A DNA stretch of 64,000 nt from Enterococcus sp. HY326 (GTDB lineage Bacteria > Bacillota > Bacilli > Lactobacillales > Enterococcaceae). The notes below the pieces were generated by a model, which saw nothing but the letters and a program-made list of their open reading frames with translations, had not been told where the DNA came from and ran no database searches. Both the position numbers and the translations under genes were made by a program. The stretch lies in NCBI RefSeq assembly GCF_026157065.1, contig NZ_JANLGQ010000004.1, forward strand, positions 1 through 64,000, given 5' to 3'. Of this stretch, positions 1 through 7,847 are shown piece by piece (position 1 is the stretch's first letter; each line of letters opens with the position of its first letter).

Positions 1-10
1 TTTCTAAGGT

Positions 11-35
11 AAGATAGTTGAGCTATCTTTTTTTG
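11..35 (+). terminator. Rho-independent terminator
   Basis: A 7-bp stem, AAGATAG with CTATCTT, and a 5-nt loop are followed by a run of seven T. It probably ends a plus-strand gene lying before the window. Confidence 0.7.
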
Positions 36-89
36 TTTTCAGAAGGTATTACTATTAGAAAACAGTAATTTAATAATTACGATTTTGTG

Positions 90-127
90 CCAGCAGACAA
101 TGTTTTTAATTGTTTGCTGGTTTTTTT
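90..127 (+). terminator. Rho-independent terminator
   Basis: A 12-bp stem, CCAGCAGACAAT with ATTGTTTGCTGG (one G-T pair), is followed directly by seven T. With the hairpin at 11-35 it forms a tandem pair, so a short untranslated transcript between them is possible. Confidence 0.75.
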
Positions 128-430
128 ATATAATTTTTGAGTTCTTTTGCCAATTGTTACTGGTGGAGTAAAATCAAAATACTATAATTATAGTAAGGTA
201 AGTTACTAGCAGCTCTTTTCTCTAGTAGCTTTTTTGACTTCTGTTAGTAAATTTCGAAAATACATTTTTGAAATTTATTGGAATACGGCCACAATCTTGT
301 TTAAAGCGGACTGTCCCTAATCAAGCATGAAACTTGTATCTATGCCCCCATTTATGAACCCAATATAGTAAATTATCTTGATGTGCGTAAAAATACAAAC
401 CGTCTGTTTAAAATTTCTCAATAAATCAGG
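128..430. other. Non-coding stretch with one 14-bp palindrome
   Basis: No open frame with a credible start and ribosome binding site is seen. At 181-194 there is a perfect palindrome, ACTATAATTATAGT. Two near-identical direct copies of CTAGYAGCT lie at about 207-230, before a run of T. Nothing else is recognised. Confidence 0.4.
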
Positions 431-459
431 TTGGCATTAGCATGGAGCTTTGGTAAAAT
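431..459 (+). promoter_or_regulatory. Sigma-A-type promoter
   Basis: TTGGCA at 431-436 and TAAAAT at 454-459 are separated by 17 bp, placing a start about 40 nt upstream of the gene at 507. Confidence 0.5.
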
Positions 460-506
460 TTGAGAGAGTAACTTAAAAAGCAAATAACTGAAAGTAGGAA
501 GAGTAT

Positions 507-944
507 ATGCGACCAAATTTAAATTATTATGTGCAGGCAATTAATGACATTGTTAATGATACTGAAAAGATTGGTGGAGAAATGAATCCTAGTTATGAAA
601 TTATTCGTAACGGAATTGATAACGATCAGTTGTCTGATTTGACTACAGAAGAATTATCACAAATTATCAATCAATTTGAAACAGGGACTAGTTCATACGA
701 GGCGATGTTAGAGAAAGTGAAAACTTTACGGCCGCCTGCTAAAGTTATGGGCATCCATAAAAAATTCGAAAAGGCTTACATGAATTATGTTGAGGGGTGT
801 CAAGAAATGATCCAAAGTATCAATCCAGATGAAGCAACTGTCAACATTGAAGGCTTTGATCAAGCGGAACAAAAGCAGGACGAAGCCTCTGATGTCATCG
901 TTTTTTCAATTGAGAGAATGACAAAGATATTATTGAATCGTTAA
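507..944 (+). CDS. Hypothetical soluble protein, 145 aa
   Basis: I do not recognise a family. The protein is acidic, has no signal peptide or membrane segment, and looks largely helical, with long amphipathic stretches in the middle and C-terminal parts. The ATG at 507 follows AGGAAGAG at a short distance, and a sigma-A-type promoter lies at 431-459. It is a single-gene unit: a terminator precedes it and another follows at 1076-1103. No neighbour suggests a function. It is a convincing gene because of its length, promoter, ribosome binding site and downstream terminator, but no role can be assigned. Confidence 0.75.
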   Translation: MRPNLNYYVQAINDIVNDTEKIGGEMNPSYEIIRNGIDNDQLSDLTTEELSQIINQFETGTSSYEAMLEKVKTLRPPAKVMGIHKKFEKAYMNYVEGCQEMIQSINPDEATVNIEGFDQAEQKQDEASDVIVFSIERMTKILLNR

Positions 945-1075
945 AAGTGAATAATTTAATTATTTTCTAATCATTTTATTATGTAATTTCTGATATTTTG
1001 ATGTATTATAAATTCATAACCAACAACAACCTTTTTATTTTTCATTTTACTCCTTTTGGGGTAAAAACTCCTTTT

Positions 1076-1103
1076 CCGCTGGCCTAACCAACCAGCGGTT
1101 TTT
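1076..1103 (+). terminator. Rho-independent terminator
   Basis: Perfect 7-bp stem CCGCTGG/CCAGCGG with a 9-nt loop, then TTTTTG. It ends the transcript of the 145-aa gene. The gap 945-1284 holds only this and the next hairpin. Confidence 0.8.
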
Positions 1104-1225
1104 GTTTATCTAGATTATTTTTTAAGTAATAATATGTTATTTAAATAAAGTTTAGTCATTTTTCATTATGTTATTTTATAATAACGACTCTTTTAAAGTA
1201 TTTTGGCTAAAAAGAGCAGAGTAGC

Positions 1226-1265
1226 AAAAAAAGCATTTTTCTAATCTAGAAAAATGCTTTTTTTG
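1226..1265. terminator. Bidirectional terminator between convergent genes
   Basis: An A-rich arm, GCATTTTTCTA, pairs with TAGAAAAATGC; A-runs precede it and T-runs follow it, so it can work on both strands. It lies just downstream of the minus-strand yppE pair. Confidence 0.8.
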
Positions 1266-1284
1266 CTGTCTAATTGACGATGGG

Positions 1285-1446
1285 CTAGTTTTCAACATTG
1301 CGAACATAATTATCAAAATAGTCGCTGAGTTCTTTTTTTAATTTTTGGTAGTCTTCTTCACTATAAGTTTTCTCTTCGATCTTGCCGTTGAAAAGGGGAA
1401 TCTCTAATTCTTCTTTTAAGCGTTCTAAAACTTCTTCTGGTGTCAT
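1285..1446 (-). CDS. Small acidic protein, 53 aa, downstream of yppE
   Basis: This short frame starts at an ATG (1446) preceded by AAGGAA with nine bases of spacing, and begins 17 nt after the stop of the YppE-like gene, so the two form an operon. The product is rich in Glu, Lys and Tyr, starts MTPEEVLERLKEEL and ends DNYVRNVEN, with no membrane segment; it looks like a helical partner-type protein. I do not recognise a family. The bidirectional terminator at 1226-1265 follows directly, which supports it as the last gene of the unit. Confidence 0.7.
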   Translation of the reverse strand: MTPEEVLERLKEELEIPLFNGKIEEKTYSEEDYQKLKKELSDYFDNYVRNVEN

Positions 1447-1463
1447 TTGAATCAATTCCTTCT

Positions 1464-1805
1464 TTATAATTTGTCAAACCAATCTGAGGCTTCAAAGGCG
1501 TCTTTTAGCTGGCTCAATTTGCTGTAGAGTTGAGCCGTATCTTTTTCTTCTTTAAACAAGACTTGTTTTAGTTCATCATAAAAGGCGTCAAGAGCGGCAA
1601 GAAAGTTTTTTTCCTTTTGGTTGGCTATTTCTGGATGCAACCACAAAAAGATCTCTAATTTTTGCCAATCAGTATAGAACTCGTTGGTGGTGAGTAAAGC
1701 TCGTTCTCGATCAAAGTTACGGGTGGTAACTAATTCGTAAACAGGAAGTGCTTTATTATATAATTCAGATTGCTGTTTCAGTAGTTCGTCTAGTAATGGA
1801 TTCAT
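1464..1805 (-). CDS. yppE: YppE-like protein (DUF1798 family)
   Basis: A 113-residue, wholly helical, acidic protein of the size and style of Bacillus YppE (DUF1798), a cytosolic family of unknown function. Visible features are an N-terminal helix with the motif LLDELLKQQSELYNKA, a central region with FYTDWQKLEIFLWLHPEIANQKEK, abridged here to its aromatic core, and an acidic C-terminus ending SDWFDKL. The ATG at 1805 has AAGGAGG six bases upstream. It is cotranscribed with the 53-aa gene after it. Family assignment rests on size and pattern from memory; no function is claimed. Confidence 0.65.
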   Translation of the reverse strand: MNPLLDELLKQQSELYNKALPVYELVTTRNFDRERALLTTNEFYTDWQKLEIFLWLHPEIANQKEKNFLAALDAFYDELKQVLFKEEKDTAQLYSKLSQLKDAFEASDWFDKL

Positions 1806-1831
1806 GGCATGGCCTCCTTATTGATACTATC

Positions 1832-1837
1832 AGTATA
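1832..1837 (-). promoter_or_regulatory. -10 element for the yppE pair
   Basis: TATACT on the minus strand, about 27 nt upstream of the yppE start. The matching -35 position is a poor hexamer, so the promoter is weakly supported. Confidence 0.35.
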
Positions 1838-1906
1838 GCAAAGTTGAAAAATCTTCGCACTGATGAAAAATGCGCTGCAACTTTTTCTGCAATTAAGAAA
1901 GTAATT

Positions 1907-1936
1907 TTGGCATTCTGATGGCTTATTCGCTATACT
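1907..1936 (+). promoter_or_regulatory. Promoter of the mazG-like gene
   Basis: TTGGCA at 1907-1912 and TATACT at 1931-1936 with an 18-bp spacer. The predicted transcription start near 1943 leaves room for a leader only if translation begins at 1960 rather than at the upstream GTG (1945). Confidence 0.55.
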
Positions 1937-1959
1937 AAACCAAAGTGGGGTTAGATAAA

Positions 1960-2283
1960 ATGAACGCAATGGATAAGATCAATCAATTTCGCGATGAACG
2001 GGACTGGCGACAGTTTCATAATGAAAAGGATTTGGCGTTGTCGATTTCTTTGGAGGCGGCTGAGTTACTAGAGCTTTTTCAATGGAAGACGGCAGAAGAA
2101 GCTGTCAAACAACAGGAGCGCTTGAAGGAAGAATTAGCTGATGTGCTGATTTATGCTTATATGCTAGCAGATAATTTGGATTTTGATATCGAGCAGATTA
2201 TTGCGGAAAAATTAGTCAAAAATGCGGAGAAATACCCGGTGGAAAAAAGTCGGTCTTCGCATCAAAAATATACGGAATTGTAG
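1960..2283 (+). CDS. MazG-like nucleotide pyrophosphohydrolase
   Basis: The 107-residue protein belongs to the all-alpha NTP pyrophosphohydrolase superfamily (MazG / RS21-C6 / dCTPase type), which hydrolyses non-canonical or excess dNTPs to monophosphate and pyrophosphate. Metal-binding motifs are visible: EAAELLE at residues 32-38 and EELAD at 57-61, matching the EExxE...ExxD pattern, and Trp42 follows as in RS21-C6-like enzymes. An in-frame GTG lies at 1945, but the promoter position and the GTGGGG sequence before it favour ATG 1960. It abuts the dehydrogenase gene at 2293, so the two are probably cotranscribed. The exact substrate cannot be read from the sequence. Confidence 0.8.
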   Translation: MNAMDKINQFRDERDWRQFHNEKDLALSISLEAAELLELFQWKTAEEAVKQQERLKEELADVLIYAYMLADNLDFDIEQIIAEKLVKNAEKYPVEKSRSSHQKYTEL

Positions 2284-2292
2284 GTGGCTGAA

Positions 2293-3252
2293 ATGAAGAT
2301 TGTGGTACTTGATGGATATGTATTGAATCCTGGAGATTTGTCTTGGGATAACTTAAAGGCCTTGGGTGAGGTGACAATCTACGAGCGAACTGCGTATGTT
2401 GACGCAGAGATTAGCGAAAGAATTGGTGACGCTGAACTGCTCCTGACGAATAAAACCCCGATTAATGAGCAGGTATTGGCTGCTGCGCCTAATTTACAAT
2501 ATATTGGAGTCTTAGCGACTGGCTATAATGTGGTGGACACTGAAGCGGCTAGAAAACACGGAATTGTCGTGACCAATATTCCGACTTATGCAACAGAGGC
2601 GGTGGCTCAGTTTACATTTGCCTTATTGTTAGAAATTGCCAATCAGGTTGGTTTGCATAATCAGTCAGTTCACGCTGGCGAATGGACAAATAGTCTTGAT
2701 TTTTCCTACACAAAACATCCCTTAATGGAATTGCAGGGGAAAGTTTTTGGGATGGTTGGCTTTGGTCATATTGCTAGAGCAACCGCCAAGATTGTCCATG
2801 CGTTTGATATGAAAGTTATTTTCTACAATCATCGCCCAAAGGAATTTTCTGAAGAATGGCTAACACAGGTTTCTTTGGAGGAGTTATACCAGCAGTCGGA
2901 TATCATTAGCCTGCATGTACCCCAAAACAGCGACACTGAAAAAATGATAAACGAAGATTCTTTAAAGAAGATGAAAGACAAAGTGATCTTGTTAAATACT
3001 TCCCGGGGCGGCTTAATTGATGAAGCAGCCGTAGCGGAAGCCTTGAAATCTGGCAAACTGCAGGCTTTTGCAGCAGACGTAGTTTCTACTGAGCCGATTA
3101 AAGCCGATAATCCGCTGCTTAGCGCACCGAATAGCTATTTGACTCCCCACATTGCCTGGCAGGCAGTAGAGAGCCGTCAGCGGTCAATGGGGATTGCTGT
3201 CGACAACGTCAAAGGCTTTTTAGCCGGACACATTAAAAATCAGGTAAATTAA
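2293..3252 (+). CDS. D-2-hydroxyacid dehydrogenase (glycerate dehydrogenase-like)
   Basis: This NAD(P)-dependent 2-hydroxyacid dehydrogenase of 319 aa interconverts a 2-keto acid and its D-hydroxy acid; the substrate might be hydroxypyruvate/glycerate or glyoxylate. The Rossmann glycine motif VGFGHIA lies near residue 150. The catalytic Arg is in NTSRGGLID (about 235), a Glu sits in the following loop region, and the active His is in LTPHIAW (about 290), with the Trp typical of glycerate/formate dehydrogenase-like members. ATG 2293 has AGGTGG six bases upstream; a GTG at 2284 is also in frame but overlaps that site. It follows the MazG-like gene by nine bases. Confidence 0.85.
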   Translation: MKIVVLDGYVLNPGDLSWDNLKALGEVTIYERTAYVDAEISERIGDAELLLTNKTPINEQVLAAAPNLQYIGVLATGYNVVDTEAARKHGIVVTNIPTYATEAVAQFTFALLLEIANQVGLHNQSVHAGEWTNSLDFSYTKHPLMELQGKVFGMVGFGHIARATAKIVHAFDMKVIFYNHRPKEFSEEWLTQVSLEELYQQSDIISLHVPQNSDTEKMINEDSLKKMKDKVILLNTSRGGLIDEAAVAEALKSGKLQAFAADVVSTEPIKADNPLLSAPNSYLTPHIAWQAVESRQRSMGIAVDNVKGFLAGHIKNQVN

Positions 3253-3371
3253 TTGTTTGAAAATTTGTGGTAGCTAGTCTGAATTTAGTTAGAGATGAAA
3301 TAAATTTTTGCGAAATATGCTGTTTTTCTTCCTCTTTCTTAAAAAAAAATCGCCCTCAGACAGGCTTTTGC

Positions 3372-3400
3372 TTGTTTAAAAAGACTAAGATGTGTAAAAT
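3372..3400 (+). promoter_or_regulatory. Promoter of the VOC gene
   Basis: TTGTTT at 3372-3377 and TAAAAT at 3395-3400 with 17 bp between, preceded by an upstream TG pair. The start would lie about 25 nt before the ATG at 3433. Confidence 0.5.
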
Positions 3401-3432
3401 GTCTTTTGGGATATAAAGGAGGAAGAAACTGC

Positions 3433-4263
3433 ATGACAACATTTGCTTTGAGTCCAGCCACTAAATTGAAAAGTTTGGCTATTCGAGTAAAAAATCGTGA
3501 TTTAGAAATAAAATTTTTTCAAACGTTAGGCTTCTACTTGAAGAGAGAAGAAAATGAGTTAGCCATTTTTGGCACAGTTGATAAAGATAGTGAGTTGCTA
3601 GTCTTGGAGGAAAGTCCACGGGCCGATGAATTTGCGGGACAACCCCGGAAGATGGCGCGGGTGTCCATGATTATTCCTTCTGAAGCGGAATTTGCTGAAA
3701 TTTACGCCCGCCTAAAAAAAGCTGAGTATCCAATTAAAGAAGCTTTGGAAAATCACGGCCGTCTTGGCTTTGTCGTGACTGATCCAGAGGGAAATGAGTT
3801 TGAAATTTTTTGCTCAGAGCATAAAGAAGGTCAGCGGGAAACCACTGAGAATCTTTCTGAAGCGGCTATTTTGGCTCAAGCAAAAGGCGAAATGCCTTAT
3901 TTTTCTAAAGAGGTTCGTTTTGACAAAATTCATCTGCACGTATTAGACGTGGCGCAACAAATGGATTTTTATCAAGATATCTTAGGCTTGACTGCCCAAG
4001 ATGAAAATCATGGCTTCTTTGTTTTAAATGAAGGCCATTTCCAAGTGGGGCTTCATCAAGGAGATAGCCAGCCAATCCGTCTATCGACAAAAGAAGTTCA
4101 CGGCTTGGACTTTTTGAAGTTTGATGTTGATGCGGCGAGCTTTGATGCTTTAAAGGAGCATTTGCAAGCTTTGCAGCAGGATTTCTTTATTGATGGTAAG
4201 GAACAGATTATCACCATTTATGATACCTTAGGACTTGAATGGTGGTTTGACAAAGTCAAATAA
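3433..4263 (+). CDS. Two-domain VOC (glyoxalase/dioxygenase fold) protein
   Basis: A 276-aa cytosolic protein made of two vicinal-oxygen-chelate modules, resembling the CatE / catechol-2,3-dioxygenase-like family of Firmicutes. The first module spans about residues 10-125 (FFQTLGFYLKREE, then DPEGNEFEIFCSE, with the metal-ligand Glu). The second spans about 160-275: it starts FDKIHLHVLDVAQQMDFYQDILGL (His is a likely metal ligand) and ends YDTLGLEWWF. ATG 3433 is preceded by AAAGGAGGAAG; an in-frame TTG at 3406 overlaps that site. It is a single gene between a promoter and a strong terminator. The substrate is unknown; detoxification or aromatic ring cleavage are both possible. Confidence 0.75.
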   Translation: MTTFALSPATKLKSLAIRVKNRDLEIKFFQTLGFYLKREENELAIFGTVDKDSELLVLEESPRADEFAGQPRKMARVSMIIPSEAEFAEIYARLKKAEYPIKEALENHGRLGFVVTDPEGNEFEIFCSEHKEGQRETTENLSEAAILAQAKGEMPYFSKEVRFDKIHLHVLDVAQQMDFYQDILGLTAQDENHGFFVLNEGHFQVGLHQGDSQPIRLSTKEVHGLDFLKFDVDAASFDALKEHLQALQQDFFIDGKEQIITIYDTLGLEWWFDKVK

Positions 4264-4321
4264 AAAAACAGTTGCTTTGACAAGTTTCAGCGTGAAATTT
4301 GTCGAAAGCAACTGTTTTTAT
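4263..4321. terminator. Bidirectional terminator between VOC gene and ydjH
   Basis: Arms AAACAGTTGCTTTGACAA and its near-complement ending GTCGAAAGCAACTGTTT, flanked by A-run and T-run, close two convergent units. Confidence 0.85.
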
Positions 4322-4328
4322 TTGGCCA

Positions 4329-5072
4329 TTAAAAACTGCGTCCACCGCCGCCGAATGTTCCGCCGCCGCTGGAGTGGGTCGAACTGCCACCGCCGAAACC
4401 GCCGCCACCGTTATTGTTGTTACGGGGGATTCTGCGGGTGGTGATATAGGAATTAACTAATTGATCAGTTTGGGTATCTAAGTTCAAACTGGATTTTTCT
4501 CGGAAAGGATATTTGTAGCCACCAAACTTTAATTGATAGCGGGAAAGATTGGTGAAAAAGACTGCTAGGCCAGCGACTACGGCAATTACACCGGCAATAA
4601 TGCTTTCGATTAAAGTAACTTCTTTTACAAAATAGCGGCGTACGCCTTTGACGTAATCATTGGCTGCCGCATAATAATCGCCATCTTGCAGGCTGCCTTG
4701 CACATTATCCAAGATTTTATTTAACCGGCTGTCTGTGATGGCCGTAATCATATTTCCAGAAGTTGAAATGTAGACCTCACGTGAAGCCATGTCAATGACC
4801 AATACCGTACCATTGTTGTTATTGCCAACTTTGTCCCGCAAGTAATTATCTGCGTAGTTGCGAATTGTCCCAACACTGGTAGAGTTGGTGACAATAAACA
4901 TTTGAGCATCACTGTGCTGATTTAAATTGTCGATTGCCTCATCAAGCTGGGTAATTTCATCAGCAGTGAATAAGCCAGCGTTATCTTCAACACTGCTGGC
5001 ACTAGCTTTGACTGGCTGAACTAAAAAACAAGCAAACAGCAAAAAACTTAAAATTAAAAAGAGCTTTTTCAT
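4329..5072 (-). CDS. ydjH: TPM-domain membrane protein, YdjH/YgcG-like
   Basis: A secreted or membrane-anchored protein of 247 aa. It has a signal peptide (residues 1-24), a TPM domain (about 27-150; conserved NAGLFTADE and SDAQMFIVT), one transmembrane helix (about 152-175), and a C-terminal tail very rich in Gly with Asn, Ser and His, ending GGGGRSF. In Bacillus subtilis, YdjH forms a membrane complex with YdjG and the SPFH protein YdjI in PspA-linked envelope stress biology. The start overlaps the stop of the zinc-ribbon gene by four bases (ATGA), so translation is coupled. Identity as YdjH is from domain makeup and gene order. Confidence 0.8.
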   Translation of the reverse strand: MKKLFLILSFLLFACFLVQPVKASASSVEDNAGLFTADEITQLDEAIDNLNQHSDAQMFIVTNSTSVGTIRNYADNYLRDKVGNNNNGTVLVIDMASREVYISTSGNMITAITDSRLNKILDNVQGSLQDGDYYAAANDYVKGVRRYFVKEVTLIESIIAGVIAVVAGLAVFFTNLSRYQLKFGGYKYPFREKSSLNLDTQTDQLVNSYITTRRIPRNNNNGGGGFGGGSSTHSSGGGTFGGGGRSF

Positions 5073-6187
5073 ATAAAGTAGCCTCCAATCAAGGCAATCA
5101 GTAGGACTACAGCAAAAATACCTAAACTAGCTAAGGCGAGGCGGCCAAAGCTGATTGGCAATATGCCGCTGACTTTGCCGGTTTGACCGTTCATGGCGTA
5201 GAAATAAACTTTTTTTCCGTCGCCATTGCTGCGATAGGTAACTAACCAGACCGGTAGCAATAGATAGCGGTTGTTTTCATTTTCAATCGCGATATTTGTA
5301 TTGACGTTAGTGACGGTGGCGTAACCGGCAACCGTGTCCCGCAGTAGGTCTTCACTGTAATCCTTTAAATCGCCACGGACTTCCTCTTGCAAGGCTTGCA
5401 TCTCAATGTCTCTTTTTTCCGCTTGAAAACCGGAAAGATACTGGGACTTAAATTTAACAGCCTTTTCTAAAGGAAAGGGCTGGACCATGTGGACCATCTT
5501 CTGCTGAGTATTTTTACTTAAAGCATTTTTTACGAGGTCGAAAAAGGCTAATTTGCCTTTCCGCTGCACTTGGTAAATTTTAGTTTCAGTGTATTCAATA
5601 TCGCCTACCCGCCAAACACGGATGGCTGTACCGGTGGCGGAGAGGGAGCCTTTCAAATTGGCATCGATTACCCAGTAAGGAAAATAGACACCTGTTAACT
5701 TTTCGATTTGCGCTTTATTAAAGAAATTTTTGGGGACAAACCATTTCTTTTTTGTCCAAGCGATAAATTTTTCAACAGCTTCTTCTTTTTCAACGGCAAA
5801 GGGTAAGACTTTGTCCGGTAAAAATTTCCCACTTAAGCGTTCTGATAAGACGACTGGATTGTGACAATAGTAGCAGTAGGTTGCCGCTGTCGTGGTATCA
5901 GTGACGATTTCAGCGCCGCAGCTGGGGCATAAAAATAAATCCAGCTGGGCCTCTTCAATCGGTTCTGTTTCGGTAAAGGCTGCCGCAGTTGCTTCGCTGT
6001 CGGTTGCATCAATCGTCTGAGTAGTGGTGTCAGAGCCCATTTGAGCAGCCGCTTGTTGGTTGGCTACTGCGCTAACTTGTTCTTCGGTGAAAATGCTCAA
6101 ACAATAATCACAATGGAATTTTTGATCTTCTGGATTAAAGGTTAAAGGGCCACCGCAGTTTGGACATTTATATGTCAAGACATCCAT
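5069..6187 (-). CDS. ydjG: Zinc-ribbon membrane protein, YdjG-like
   Basis: The 372-aa protein has a TFIIB-type zinc ribbon at the N-terminus (C8, C11, C26, C29). A second Cys4 ribbon follows at about 86-110 (LFLCPSCG...YCYYC), then a long beta-rich region with PYWVIDA and VWLVTY, and one C-terminal transmembrane helix (about 345-370). This matches Bacillus YdjG, the anchor of the YdjGHI complex. The linker between the two ribbons is rich in Thr, Ala and Gln. It sits between the SPFH gene and the TPM gene on the same strand, and overlaps the latter. Confidence 0.8.
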   Translation of the reverse strand: MDVLTYKCPNCGGPLTFNPEDQKFHCDYCLSIFTEEQVSAVANQQAAAQMGSDTTTQTIDATDSEATAAAFTETEPIEEAQLDLFLCPSCGAEIVTDTTTAATYCYYCHNPVVLSERLSGKFLPDKVLPFAVEKEEAVEKFIAWTKKKWFVPKNFFNKAQIEKLTGVYFPYWVIDANLKGSLSATGTAIRVWRVGDIEYTETKIYQVQRKGKLAFFDLVKNALSKNTQQKMVHMVQPFPLEKAVKFKSQYLSGFQAEKRDIEMQALQEEVRGDLKDYSEDLLRDTVAGYATVTNVNTNIAIENENNRYLLLPVWLVTYRSNGDGKKVYFYAMNGQTGKVSGILPISFGRLALASLGIFAVVLLIALIGGYFI

Positions 6188-6220
6188 AAAAGGCCTCGTT
6201 TCTTTTGGTATAAGTCAATC

Positions 6221-6289
6221 AAGACTGAAGCAGATTGTATCAGCTGAACTTTTTCAGTAAGCTGAATTGTCCACAGCGGCTCCAGTCTT
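6221..6289 (-). promoter_or_regulatory. Inverted repeat in the ydjI-ydjG intercistronic gap
   Basis: AAGACTG (6221-6227) and CAGTCTT (6283-6289) can pair around an inner small hairpin (TTCAG/CTGAA, 6254-6267). No T-run follows on the minus strand, so it is not a standard terminator. It may be an RNA processing or stability element. Weakly supported. Confidence 0.3.
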
Positions 6290-6308
6290 TCAAGGGAGAA
6301 AAGTTTTC

Positions 6309-7565
6309 TTATTCTACTGGAATTCCGACGAACGGCTTGCCACAATGAGGGCAGAATTTAGGAATACCGTTAGTTAAATCAACAATTTCATGACATTCGC
6401 TGCAGCGCATTTCTAATTTAACTGCCGCTTTGGGTTGTGGTTTTGGTGTGCCGCAATTGGTGCAAAAATTGCCGGTATTTTCAGTCTGGCAATTTGGACA
6501 AGTCCAAGTAGCGTCATCACTGCTCGCTTGCTCGCCAGTCTGATTATGCTGGTGAGCCTGTTGATTTTGAGCAGCTTCTTGATTATTCTTTGAAGCCTGA
6601 CTTAAATAATCGCCCCCCATGTTCATGCCCATACCAACTCCCATAAAGGCAGAGCCAGAGCCACTTGGATTTTTACCAGCATTCTCAATTCCTCGAGCAA
6701 CAGATCCTTGAACATAGCCTTCACGAATGCCGGGGTCGCCGAGCATCGCGCCTTCGTTACGCATATTGATTAGGCGAGTGGAGTCATCTGTATAAGAAAT
6801 GCTAGCCACAGCAACGGAGACAATCTCTAAGCCCCGTAATTCATGCCAGCTTTTATCTAAGACATCCGCCATATATTGGCTAAGTTCCATACTTTTTGAT
6901 GGAATATAAGAAATCCGCTGGCCATCCGCTGACATTTGGTTGATAGCGGCTTGTAAGGCCGTTAAGAATTCGGCCATATATTGCTCGTTAATATCTTTGA
7001 CATCCATTTGCGGCGCAGATTTGGAAATCGCATTCGCATAAAATAAAATTGGGTCGGTGACTTTGATTGAATAAGTCCCGTGAGCCCGCAGAAATAATTC
7101 CGCATTGTAAAAATTGTCGAAATAATTAATCGGTGTAGCGGTGCCGAATTTGATGCCTTTAATTTCCTGTAAATTTATATAGATGACTTGCTGTTTTTGC
7201 GGAGTAGTGCCACCGAATTTGAAACGGCTAAAAGTTTCGCTGATGGCGTCTTTCAAATCGCCATTAAACATTGAAGGTGCCAACTCATTTTTGATAGTGT
7301 AGTAGCCTTCTTCAGCGGTGTAGTCAATCACTCGGCCGCCATCAACTAACAGCATCATGGTATTTGGATACACATGGACGACAGAGCCATCTGTAATCAC
7401 CCCTTCAGTCCCTTTGCGATTACTTCCCCGCTTGCTGTCTTGACGTACTTGCACGCCAGTTGTCACCAAAGTGGATTCGGTTAATTCTGCTGGTTCAATG
7501 ACCTCGAGCCACTGATCTGCTAAGCCACCACCAATTGTACTTGTTGCTGCTTTAATTAAGCCCAT
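6309..7565 (-). CDS. ydjI: SPFH-domain protein with C-terminal zinc ribbons, YdjI-like
   Basis: A 418-aa protein of the virion-core/SPFH (flotillin-like) family. The N-terminal two thirds (about 20-275) carry the SPFH fold (conserved GVQVRQDSKRGSNRKGTEG, then GTYSIKVTDP). A Gly/Met/Gln/His-rich linker follows, then two Cys4 zinc ribbons (WTCPNCQ...FCTNCG and RCSEC...FCPHCG). In Bacillus this protein recruits PspA and the dynamin-like DynA to stressed membrane. It is the first gene of the three-gene unit, with AGGAGG before the ATG at 7565. No pspA lies nearby in this window. Family and complex partners are well supported; the role here is inference. Confidence 0.82.
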   Translation of the reverse strand: MGLIKAATSTIGGGLADQWLEVIEPAELTESTLVTTGVQVRQDSKRGSNRKGTEGVITDGSVVHVYPNTMMLLVDGGRVIDYTAEEGYYTIKNELAPSMFNGDLKDAISETFSRFKFGGTTPQKQQVIYINLQEIKGIKFGTATPINYFDNFYNAELFLRAHGTYSIKVTDPILFYANAISKSAPQMDVKDINEQYMAEFLTALQAAINQMSADGQRISYIPSKSMELSQYMADVLDKSWHELRGLEIVSVAVASISYTDDSTRLINMRNEGAMLGDPGIREGYVQGSVARGIENAGKNPSGSGSAFMGVGMGMNMGGDYLSQASKNNQEAAQNQQAHQHNQTGEQASSDDATWTCPNCQTENTGNFCTNCGTPKPQPKAAVKLEMRCSECHEIVDLTNGIPKFCPHCGKPFVGIPVE

Positions 7566-7611
7566 ATGAAAAGCCTCCTCAGGTTAGTTTACAAAAAAAT
7601 TTGCTACTCCT

Positions 7612-7617
7612 AGTATA
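7612..7617 (-). promoter_or_regulatory. -10 element for ydjI
   Basis: TATACT on the minus strand, about 47 nt upstream of the ATG. The -35 position is not a good match, so an activator or alternative sigma factor may be used, or the call may be wrong. Confidence 0.35.
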
Positions 7618-7808
7618 CCATAGCACTAGGCTTTAAGCGGTAGGTCTTAAGGCGGAGAAAGCGTGAATTTTTTTAGAAGCTCAACGTAAACAAGGGAGAT
7701 TTTTGTGGGCTTTGAAGGAGACTTCCTGCAAAAATAAATTATCTCTTAAGTCTTTCAACAGGAAGATTTTGCTGGGGATTTAGTGTAGTTTTTTTATCGG
7801 CAATCCCT

Positions 7809-7814
7809 TATAAT
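7809..7814 (+). promoter_or_regulatory. -10 element for the dnaX operon
   Basis: A perfect TATAAT 33 nt upstream of the dnaX GTG. The -35 at about 7786 is weak (TAGTTT). The gap 7566-7847 otherwise shows only a loose CTTCCTG/CAGGAAG inverted repeat; I see no SRP RNA gene here. Confidence 0.45.
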
Positions 7815-7847
7815 AGATACTAGTGATTTTTTGAGAGGATGAAGGCC

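Noticed and set aside
7566-7847. SRP RNA (ffs) gene upstream of dnaX
   Set aside because: This RNA can lie near dnaX in Firmicutes, but the conserved GGAAGGAAGCAGCC-type loop sequence is not present.
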